Positions 8,354-14,219 of a stretch of DNA of 14,219 bases are shown here, piece after piece. The DNA comes from Liolophura sinensis (lineage: Eukaryota > Mollusca > Polyplacophora > Chitonida > Chitonidae): positions 26,905,448-26,919,666 of the forward strand of contig NC_088296.1 in the NCBI RefSeq assembly GCF_032854445.1, written 5' to 3'. Both the position numbers and the translations under genes were made by a program. The notes beneath the pieces are model-generated. The model was not told the DNA's origin. It worked only from the letters and a program-made list of their open reading frames with translations, and did not search any database. The stretch's first letter is position 1; every line of letters starts with the position of its first letter.

Positions 8354-9124
8354 TGGTAAGAATCTTTCATTTCCCTCATCATACCGTCTTATCGCTTTCA
8401 CATCAATGATGTGCAAAATTATGGAGAAAATGATAAACTTTCGCCTTACATGGTTTTTAGATAAAAACGGTTTGTTGTCGCCTGTCCAGAGTGGGTTCAG
8501 AAAGAACCGATGCACTGCCGATCATGTCATGACACTAGAGAATACAATAAGACGCTCGCTTATCAGTAAAGAATATGTTCTTGCGGTTTTTTGGGATATA
8601 GAAAAGGCGTATGACATGTTATGGAGAAAAGGCCTGCTGGTGAAAATGCAGGACATAGGGGGTAAGAAGTTGGGCTGGGTAAAAAGTTTTTTGTCCGATC
8701 GATCTATAAGAGTAATGATTGGAAGAGATTTTTCACATCCTGTCCCGATTATGTACGGTACGCCCCAAGGACGTGTTCTGTCACCTACTTCAACTTGGCC
8801 AATAATGATCTAGCTTCAGTTATAAACCCAAAGCTCGAGCGCTCTTTTTGCTGACGACAAGGCCATTTGGTGCGTCTCTGGTAATCTCTCTGCAGCATCA
8901 AGGTTCATCCAGGAAGGGTTGGATGATATCGTCGAATGGAGCAAGTTATAGGGTTTCAAGTTTTTGCAAGTGAAGACAGAGTGTGTGCTGTTTACTAGAA
9001 GGCGACCGAATTATACACCACTTCTCTATCTAGGTGGCAGTGTGGTTAGAGTGTCTGGTAAATTTTAATACTTGGGTATTAAGCGTCTAACTTGGTCTGA
9101 TCACATCAGCATGGTCATTACTAA
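8354..9124 (+). pseudogene. ORF2 reverse transcriptase, partial and frameshifted
   Basis: Copies the element RNA at the nicked target. The readable part starts at SSYRLIAFTSMMCKIMEKM. It includes LLSPVQSGFRKNR, motif A as WDIEKAYDMLW, motif B as GTPQGRVLSPT, and the active-site FADD at 8847-8858. Motif A is usually preceded by Phe; here the residue is Trp (FWDIEKAYD). After motif B the frame shifts near 8789 and again before FADD. Stops at 8949-8951 (a Trp position in WSKL-stop-GFKF) and 9066-9068 follow. The thumb segment ends near TKCQR, where another frameshift leads into the next segment. The domain is truncated at its N-terminus, so it is dead, but it is clearly of the I/Jockey-type RT family. 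Confidence 0.85.
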
Positions 9125-10569
9125 ATGTCAGAGGTTATAAATTTGATGCGCTGTATTTCAGGAAAATCATGGGGAGCTGACAACACCACCTTGCTTTTAC
9201 TTTACAGAGCACTGATAAGATCCCGCTTAGATTATTGCTGCGAAGCATATGATTCGGCGTGTGTTTCTTTGAAGCCTAAGTTAGATTCTGTTCAATGCAC
9301 TGCCTTACGGGTATGTACAGGCGCTCTGAGAATATTACCCCTTAATGTCCTCCAGATTTTGTGTAAAGAATGGCCGTTGTACATTAGACTACAATTCCGT
9401 ACTCTAAAGTATGTTGTTAAGCTTAAGTCCAGTAGAAGTAATTCGGCATATGCTGTGTTGGAATCCTCTGTCTACGATGTCCTCTACCAGAATAATACGA
9501 AAGCTCCTCGTCCATTTAAGCTTCGTGCTGAAGATATCTATCAAAACTCTGGCGCTGATAAGCTTGTTACACAAGGTTGTATTACTCCACCATTACTACC
9601 ATGGCATATTTGCATACCACAAATTCCATGTAACTTGTGTCAAGTTAAAAAGCCTGACCCCGCTGATGTCACTAGATTGTGCTGTAATGATTACATTAAA
9701 TCAAACTGGTCGGTCTATTTGCAGAGCTTTACAGATGCCTCCAAATGCCAGCAGACGGGTAAAGTAGCGGCAGCGATATGCATTCCAGAGCTTGGTTATA
9801 GTAAAACACCTAGACTGTCTGACCAGGTGTCTTTATGCTCTAAAGAACTTACAGCTATTCTTTTAGCGTTTCAATTTCTAAATGATCTTAAACTGCTTAA
9901 GTCTGTTATATTTAGTGATTCTCTCTCCTCTATACAATCCTTAGTCAGTTTCAATGCTGGCAAATCGTTGCCAATTGTCTATGAAATATTGTACATGTAT
10001 ACTGCCCTACTCCGTGAAGGGGTTCATGTTTTTATGATTGGGTTCCCAGTCATGTTGGCATTTATGGCAAGGAACAAGCCGACTTACTAGCCAAGGCTGG
10101 GCTAATGCTTGAGAATATCACTAATATTACCCCCCTTTTTCTTTCAGAAACGATGTGCGTTTTGAAAACTGTCTTTGTCAACTTATGGCAGAATGACTGG
10201 GATGGTGACAGTAAAGGCCGTTTCTTTTATTCGTTTTCCCCTATAGTGACGTCTCAGGTGGCACGGTTACAATCTAGACGTGCTGAGGTTTTAGTACATC
10301 GTTTGTTAACAGGTCATATTCCCGTTAACTCATACTTGTACAGATTTAATCTTCATCCCATTGGTCTATGTGATTATTGTTTAGTGGATGATGATATTAA
10401 CCATTTGATATTTAACTGCAGACTGCACACGCGTGCTAGGGCACTATTATTTGCTGACCTCATTAAAGCTGGTGTCCTTAATCCCTCCATGGAGACAATC
10501 TTTAGGCCACAGAATGCTAGGGTCCTTCAGGCTATTGCCTCCTTCCTGATGCGCTGTAATAGGCTCTGA
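9125..10569 (+). pseudogene. ORF2 C-terminus: RNase H and CCHC motif
   Basis: A frame of 321 codons runs from 9125 with WGADNTTLLLLYRALIRSRL, the conserved post-RT segment. A linker follows, then RNase H: FTDASK (Asp 9734-9736), CSKELTAI (Glu 9845-9847) and FSDSLSSIQSL (Asp 9917-9919). A frameshift near 10036 produces a stop at 10088-10090. In the next frame WVPSHVGIYGKEQADLLAKAG gives the catalytic His region (10051-10053) and final Asp (10081-10083). That frame continues through RRAEVLVHRLLTGHIP to the terminal zinc motif CDYC..H..C (Cys 10369, Cys 10378, His 10402, Cys 10417; C-x2-C-x7-H-x4-C) and the natural stop at 10567-10569. This is the least damaged part of the element. RNase H separates it from the Jockey clade, which lacks it. 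Confidence 0.88.
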
Positions 10570-10890
10570 CACCTCAACAAGCATTTTATGTTAACCTTTG
10601 TTAATCCATAACTGTTTGTCTATTGTTTGACCCTTTGTGTCAACCCCAGACTATGGTGTGACTCCGTGTCCTCTATGAATATCCATCCTCAAGAGTTATG
10701 TTCTTTAGTCATTCATATTTGACTGTTTGGCGGTGTGTATTTACTGAGACAAACCCAGACATGGAAAGTGTGTGTGTAGTATACATATGTGTGTGTATGC
10801 ATATGCTTATTATAGTACATACATGTACCTACTGGTACTAATGGCTGAGCTATGGCACAAATCATTCGTTAGGATGGGTCTGCCATTAAA

Positions 10891-10893
<3 letters not shown>
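10570..10893 (+). other. 3' untranslated tail of the I-type element
   Basis: 324 bp without ORF from the ORF2 stop to the AT array, ending in CCATTAAACCA. Several TGTG-rich stretches occur (10768-10798). No AATAAA is present. An I-type 3' end with a short simple-repeat tail is the simplest reading, and the AT array may have grown from that tail. Confidence 0.55.

Positions 10894-10981
<88 letters not shown>
10894..10981. repeat. (AT)44 microsatellite
   Basis: 88 bases of perfect alternating AT. It joins the 3' tail of the I-type element on the left to an inverted interspersed repeat on the right. Confidence 0.98.
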
Positions 10982-10982
<1 letters not shown>

Positions 10983-10984
<2 letters not shown>

Positions 10985-11053
10985 TAAAGAATATGTCACA
11001 TATTTGACGACGGTCAGCATTATGAAGGCAGGAAACCCACGACCATCCGCATG
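10983..11053 (-). repeat. Interspersed repeat (SINE-like core), inverted and truncated copy
   Basis: Read on the minus strand it matches the two copies at 13376-13552 and 13557-13670. Shared blocks are CGGATGGTCGTG, CATAATGCTG and the GTGA..ATATTCTT region. About 21 bp of the GC-rich middle (the CCCCCGGG..CCCGG hairpin part) are missing. It starts right at the AT array, which lies where the 3' tail of this repeat would be. Confidence 0.75.
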
Positions 11054-11396
11054 GCCTTAAATGGTGGTGAAAAGAATGTATACATGGACGAAGTCGTGAC
11101 TAAGTGAAGCAAACGTCAGAAGAATATAAACAATAATACGATAGTATATATGGTTGATGGCGAAGAGGTACAGAATGAGGGCATGATAAGAGGATAACAG
11201 AATCTAATGTAGTAAATATACCAGTGAAGAGTAGAGATATTGCGATGTGTATAATCTAAGAGTAAGACAGGATACAATGGATAAATGTAGGTTTCATTAA
11301 ATGTTACCAGTGACTGCGTGTAATACAAACGTGCTAATGAATGGTTTGTAAATCTCAGTAATAGATATATTCCGTCAACAAGGCATATGAGCTGAC
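11054..11396. other. No gene recognised
   Basis: AT-rich, low-complexity sequence with short open frames only. I see no motif, splice-bounded exon or repeat. Confidence 0.4.
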
Positions 11397-11465
11397 TGCG
11401 ATGGCCGAGTAGTGTACAGCGTCATCCCTCTAAACAAGAGTTCCGGGCTTCAACGTGAAATCGGG
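11397..11465 (+). repeat. Possible tRNA-derived SINE head (box A / box B-like)
   Basis: TGGCCGAGTAGT at 11402-11413 matches a Ser/Leu-tRNA-type box A closely. A weak box B-like GGGCTTCAACG follows about 40 bases later, near 11445. It does not fold into a full tRNA by eye. It could be an old tRNA-derived SINE, or chance. Confidence 0.3.
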
Positions 11466-11590
11466 TTATGTAACAAAGACATTCACAGTTACCAGACTTA
11501 ATACTAGGATCATTTAGTGCACAGCAGAAGGCTGTAGGTCGATGTCTGACCCACCCACAGTTGTAGAAGTAGTTTTTTAAGGTAAAATGT

Positions 11591-11820
11591 CAGTTTTAAA
11601 ATAAAAGTCAGTTAAAAATTAAAATACTTTTGAAATATGAAAGTCTACCAATTTTAAAATAAGCTTTCAGGTTTCACCTTTGAAACAATAACTGACCAAT
11701 TTTGAAAGTAAGATCCACCGTTAAAAATCAAAGTTAACCAATTTTTATTTCAGAAGTGGGATATATTTCAAAATTGGCAAAGATTTATTTTAAAAGATTT
11801 GTTATTTTATTTTAAAACTG
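11591..11820. repeat. AT-rich imperfect inverted repeat with ACCAATTTT units
   Basis: CAGTTTTAAAATAAAA at 11591-11606 is a perfect inverted match to 11805-11820, and inner pairs of CCAATTTTRAAA also face each other. The centre holds direct copies of ACCAATTTT. A foldback or MITE-like origin is possible, but no target duplication was seen. Confidence 0.5.
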
Positions 11821-11889
11821 GTGGTAATTTTAAAAAATTTTTGTTTAGGTATTTCATTTAATTTAAATTAATTTATGTGTAAATTAATG

Positions 11890-11938
11890 TTGATTTTTTC
11901 TTTCGGCGGATTGTCACATAGACGCGGACGAATTTAAA
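11890..11938 (+). pseudogene. Decayed partial duplicate of the EF-hand exon start
   Basis: 42 of 49 bases match 11952-12000, the intron end and first 32 bases of the downstream exon, 62 bp later. The splice acceptor AG is GG here, so it is not usable. The reading would give HIDADEF, but the match stops after about 10 codons. Confidence 0.75.
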
Positions 11939-11968
11939 CTATATATTACTCTTGATTTTGTCCTTCAG

Positions 11969-12066
11969 CGGATGGTCACATAGACGTTGACGAATTTGAA
12001 TACGTCATTTCAAATTTTGGAGTTCCCGCTAAAGATGCCCGATCTGCCTTTTTAAAATTTTCCCAG
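11969..12066 (+). CDS. Penultimate coding exon of an EF-hand protein, sarcoplasmic calcium-binding protein-like
   Basis: 98 bp flanked by a good acceptor (pyrimidine-rich TTGTCCTTCAG ending 11968) and a donor (CAG/GTCAGT at 12067). The first two bases finish a codon of the preceding exon. Then 32 codons read DGHIDVDEFEYVISNFG and on to ARSAFLKFSQ, with no stop and a phase-0 end. DGHIDVDEF supplies loop positions 5-12 of a canonical EF-hand: Asp5, Gly6, Ile8, Glu12. Loop positions 1-4 must come from the previous exon, which I cannot find in the window. FGV..ARSAF resembles the linker between the last two EF-hands of invertebrate sarcoplasmic calcium-binding proteins, which buffer Ca2+ in the cytosol. 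Calexcitin-like or other EF-hand proteins are alternatives. The exon call is strong; the family name is moderate. Confidence 0.85.
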
Positions 12067-12657
12067 GTCAGTATTAGGAAAGACCAACTTTCGCAGCGCA
12101 GGGTTAGTGATAAAGGCCTACTCGTTGTACGCTGTGCATTGTTATTATGTGCCAAATCGACACTGGTATCAGTCACAGCTGATTGAGGTTTGTGTAAGCG
12201 TATTAAGTCGAGTTCGAAACCTGATCTCATTTATCCGGAAACGACATTATGTTTGGAGTGTTCCCATGTGGGAGTTCGAATCTATAAACGTTTATCTATA
12301 AACGTGATAGCCATCATTGAAATGAAATTTATTTATTTCTTTCGGTAAGTGAAGTATTAAAGGAGCTAGATACTATACTTCGATGAGACCAGTTATATCC
12401 ACTTTTACTGCCAAAAATTTAACTAAGGAAGGAGACATTTCTTATCTCCACCAAAGTGTCGTTCATTTGTATCATGTGACATTCTTATTTTGGCGAATCA
12501 CTAACCAAGATGTTCAATCAAAAACTCGATTGAAATTTTTTTTTTTGGTTAAGTCACATTCACTGTCTTTTCCTGTGCGAAAATTCGAAGGCCCACGCCA
12601 AAAAAGATGTATCCACTTACGAGTTCATGAAGTATGTCTGTCCGTTTCATTTTCCAG
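12067..12657 (+). other. Phase-0 intron of the EF-hand gene
   Basis: 591 bp from GTCAGT to TTTCATTTTCCAG. It contains no recognised gene or element. A 12-bp perfect direct repeat (ATCTATAAACGT at 12280-12291 and 12294-12305) and two box B-like GAGTTCGAA motifs (12210, 12272) are the only structure seen. Confidence 0.8.
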
Positions 12658-12774
12658 GGCAACCAGAAAAAAGTGGACCGGAAATATTTTCGTGAGCTCA
12701 CGGCCGAATTCTTTCGGTCAGATGATCCTAGTTCTTTGTTAAACTTCATAACGGGGAAGTTGGAATTTTCGTGA
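12658..12774 (+). CDS. Terminal coding exon of the EF-hand protein
   Basis: Begins after a strong acceptor (TTTCATTTTCCAG) in phase 0 and encodes 38 residues to TGA at 12772-12774: GNQKKVDRKYFRELTAEFF, then RSDDPSS and GKLEFS. Joined to the previous exon, the region SQGNQKKVDRKYF aligns with an EF-hand loop but lacks the acidic residues at positions 1, 3, 5 and 12. This last hand is therefore probably structural and not Ca2+-binding. EFF..SDDPSS followed by a short FxxGxL-like tail is the ending I know from sarcoplasmic calcium-binding proteins. The opposite strand also has an open frame over this exon, but without splice or motif support. A poly(A) signal lies 273 bp downstream. Confidence 0.85.
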   Translation, partial: GNQKKVDRKYFRELTAEFFRSDDPSSLLNFITGKLEFS

Positions 12775-13055
12775 TGACAACGAAAGTTGTAACGCTGCAA
12801 CTCATTTCCCCGAGGCTGTAACGTGTACTGACGCTTACTTCGTGACGTTTTTCTCACCTTTCCTAATTTGAAATGCACCTGCATCTCGGAATTACAGGAC
12901 AGCCACAGTTTCGAATTTTCCCTGTCGATGTGCCGGATTGTATGCCTAACTACATGATCAGATCCAAGTTGCGAATACACTTTCGGGACGAGGTTATTGG
13001 TTTGCGTTGTAGATTTACCCTGTGAACTTCTGTAACTTTGACCTTAAATAAATCG
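12775..13055 (+). other. 3' untranslated region of the EF-hand gene
   Basis: Non-coding on the plus strand from the TGA to the AATAAA. The exact cleavage site cannot be seen, and the stretch holds no repeat. Confidence 0.6.
13047..13052 (+). terminator. Poly(A) signal AATAAA of the EF-hand gene
   Basis: Canonical hexamer 273 bp after the stop codon. It is followed by T- and TG-rich sequence (TGGTGTTGTTTGTGTC near 13098), as expected around a cleavage site, although that is somewhat far. Confidence 0.6.
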
Positions 13056-13375
13056 TTTGGTAAACATGAAATATAACATGTACATATGGCTGGATTATGG
13101 TGTTGTTTGTGTCTCAATTCAAACACCAAAATTATTGTGTGAACTAGTTTAATCTATTCCTGTCTAAAGCCCTTTTTATGCAGAGTAATCACGGTAAATT
13201 ACGGTAGCCTGACGACGTAACCATATGGGTTACTTGGCTCTAAGTGTGCTTCATGAAGAGGACACCAGGTCTGCCCGGTGTCATCAGAGGTGTCATCGGC
13301 GGTATCACCAGAGGTGTCATCGGCATCCTGAGTCTGTTCTATAAATATGTTTACTGTCTTCCTCTCCGGCCGTAA
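13056..13375. other. Intergenic stretch with a short internal repeat
   Basis: No gene recognised. CAGAGGTGTCATCGGC occurs twice in tandem, about 26 bp apart (near 13285 and 13311), producing an Asp/Thr-rich open frame on the minus strand. I regard that frame as a by-product of the repeat. Confidence 0.4.
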
Positions 13376-13552
13376 GTGGGAAGGCCTTCTAACAACCTGG
13401 TGATGGTCGTGGGTTTCCCCCGGGCTGTGCCGGGATTCCTCCCACCATAATACTGGTCGCCGTCGTATAAGTAAAATATTTCTGAGTTCTATCACAACGT
13501 GGACACCTCATACTGTGTCCTACAAACCACGGCGCAAAACCTACAAACAAAA
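13376..13552 (+). repeat. Interspersed repeat (SINE-like core), direct copy 1
   Basis: Core at 13376-13487: GATGGTCGTGGGTTTCCCCC, a GC-rich imperfect hairpin, CTCCCACCATAATACTGG, CGCCGTCGTATAAGT, and ATATTTCTGAGT. It matches copy 2 over about 110 bp. After GAGT comes 44 bp of foreign sequence, then ACGGCGCAAAACCTACAAAC at 13529, which looks like the usual 3' continuation of this repeat with an A-rich tail. From memory this core is abundant in molluscan genomes; the exact family name is not certain. Confidence 0.75.
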
Positions 13553-13556
13553 CTAT

Positions 13557-13670
13557 GTAGGAAGGTCTTGCTGCAACCTGCGGATGGTCGTGAGTTTCCC
13601 CCGGGTTCTGCCCGGTTTCTTCCCACCATAATGCTGGCCGCCGTCGTATGAGTGAAATATTCTTGGGTAT
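13557..13670 (+). repeat. Interspersed repeat (SINE-like core), direct copy 2
   Basis: Same core as copy 1, about 180 bp downstream and in the same orientation: GGATGGTCGTGAGTTTCCCC, TTCCCACCATAATGCTGGCC, GCCGTCGTATGAGTGAAATA, TTCTTGGGTA. It ends without the ACGGCG tail. Divergence from copy 1 is high enough to suggest two independent old insertions rather than a recent tandem duplication. Confidence 0.75.
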
Positions 13671-14025
13671 GCACAGTCGTCCAGATTCAAGTAAAACCTG
13701 AGCAAAAATAATTTTTGTGATTTTCGATTTTAATTATTTCAGGGGTATTTTTCTTTTGTTCTGTCCCTGGGCAACCGAAAAATGCTTTTAGTTTGGTTCC
13801 CGAGCCCTCTGATCAGGAGCAGTGCGCGTTTAAAAGTGAGGGTTTTTTTTCCTCTTTGTGCCGCTTCCCAGCAAGTGACAAGTTGTGCTCGTGTGCTCAG
13901 CAGTAAACGTGCGTGTCTCCAAGTTTTTGTGGTTCCTCCAGTCACCCAAGGATGGCAACTGCCCAACCGGGTGATCGTTTCCACTTTTGAGCCAATACTG
14001 GGAGAATTACCTTGGTTTGATTCAC
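13671..14025. other. No gene recognised
   Basis: Mixed composition with overlapping open frames on both strands, none with a recognisable motif or splice-bounded exon. AAGGATGG at 13948 is a fair translation-start context but leads to a stop after 12 codons. Confidence 0.35.
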
Positions 14026-14219
14026 ATGTTGTCGTGCAGTCGCTTGTTGTTTGTTCATCGGGTCAAATCGTACAGAAGGACAGCAAAGTACAAACTCAAG
14101 CCCACATCATTTGATACCTACGACATCACTCTTCACTTGGTTGGAAAAGGTTTTGCTACTTTTTGCTACTTTAGGAGAAAATTGGATTTTCCCGTTTCAA
14201 ATCCACTCCATGAGATGAC
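14026..14219 (+). CDS. Possible partial open frame running off the window end
   Basis: From an ATG at 14026 this plus-strand frame stays open for about 64 codons to the edge, and is also open upstream of the ATG. It includes KLKPTSFDTYDITLHLVGKG and HEM. I recognise no domain. The composition is not low-complexity, so it could be an exon of another gene, but an open stretch of this size also arises by chance. A short direct repeat TTTTGCTACTT lies at about 14150-14172. Confidence 0.2.
   Translation, partial: MLSCSRLLFVHRVKSYRRTAKYKLKPTSFDTYDITLHLVGKGFATFCYFRRKLDFPVSNPLHEM

Larger units (their letters stand above)
6430..10893 (+). mobile_element. Decayed I-superfamily (I/Nimb-like) non-LTR retrotransposon
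   Basis: Two ORFs are recognisable on the plus strand. ORF1 has multiple CCHC knuckles. ORF2 has AP endonuclease, reverse transcriptase, RNase H and a terminal CCHC motif. RNase H in ORF2 plus knuckled ORF1 places it in the I superfamily; molluscs are known to carry Nimb/I members. Both ORFs have many stops and frameshifts. Part of the endonuclease and the N-terminal part of RT are deleted. The 3' boundary is placed where the sequence ends in CCATTAAACCA and enters the AT array. The 5' boundary is uncertain: sequence becomes recognisable only from about 6430-6510. No target-site duplication could be identified. Confidence 0.85.

Noticed and set aside
10772-10987. Open frame with a long Ile-Tyr repeat
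   Set aside because: It is the translation of the (AT)44 microsatellite.
12210-12283. Two box B-like GAGTTCGAA motifs suggesting tRNA genes or SINE heads in the intron
   Set aside because: No matching box A at the right distance and no cloverleaf.
12549-12980. Minus-strand open frame of 143 codons over the EF-hand terminal exon
   Set aside because: No recognisable motif, and it overlaps a plus-strand exon with splice sites and a coherent family match.
13782-14114. Plus-strand open frame of 110 codons
   Set aside because: Composition and lack of motif suggest chance; an opposite-strand open frame overlaps it with equal lack of support.

Overview
The window looks like animal nuclear DNA, most likely from a lophotrochozoan and probably a mollusc. 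It holds two decayed retrotransposons of different classes, a spliced host gene with consensus intron borders and a poly(A) signal, microsatellites, and three copies of a short interspersed repeat. Its core (GC-rich hairpin-like block, then a conserved ACCATAATG..GG stretch) is one I associate from memory with molluscan genomes. Nothing suggests a bacterial, plasmid or phage origin.

Layout. Positions 1-207 are a degenerate CAGA-type simple repeat, followed by unassigned flank to 700. Positions 701-6083 are one integrated LTR retrotransposon on the minus strand. It has a TG..CA-bounded 3' LTR (701-1700), a 5' LTR shortened to 396 bp (5688-6083), a CAGT target-site duplication, a tRNA-Pro-type primer binding site and a polypurine tract. 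Reading along the minus strand the genes run gag, protease, integrase, a remnant of reverse transcriptase, then RNase H. Integrase upstream of RT/RNase H, together with a gypsy-type integrase (GPY/F module) and a capsid region resembling the source of the SCAN domain, fits the Gmr1-like lineage of Ty3/gypsy. This copy is defective: the RT fingers and palm are missing, gag has two stops, pol has frameshifts, and the 5' LTR lacks the segment that holds a TATA box in the 3' LTR.

Positions ~6430-10893 are a plus-strand non-LTR retrotransposon of the I superfamily (I/Nimb-like): ORF1 with CCHC knuckles, then ORF2 with AP endonuclease, reverse transcriptase, RNase H and a C-terminal CCHC motif. It carries many stops, frameshifts and at least two internal deletions. 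Its 3' end runs into an (AT)44 microsatellite. An inverted copy of the short interspersed repeat abuts the other side of that array.

Positions 11969-12774 hold the last two coding exons of a host EF-hand gene on the plus strand, resembling sarcoplasmic calcium-binding proteins. A 591-bp phase-0 intron separates them, and an AATAAA lies 273 bp past the stop. A decayed 49-bp duplicate of the acceptor and exon start lies just upstream. The earlier exons are not visible, so the two retroelements may lie inside an upstream intron of this gene. Positions 13055-14219 hold two direct copies of the interspersed repeat and otherwise mostly unassigned sequence.

The main point of interest is the copia-like domain order in a gypsy-type element with the polymerase core excised. 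The short host gene is the main functional item.
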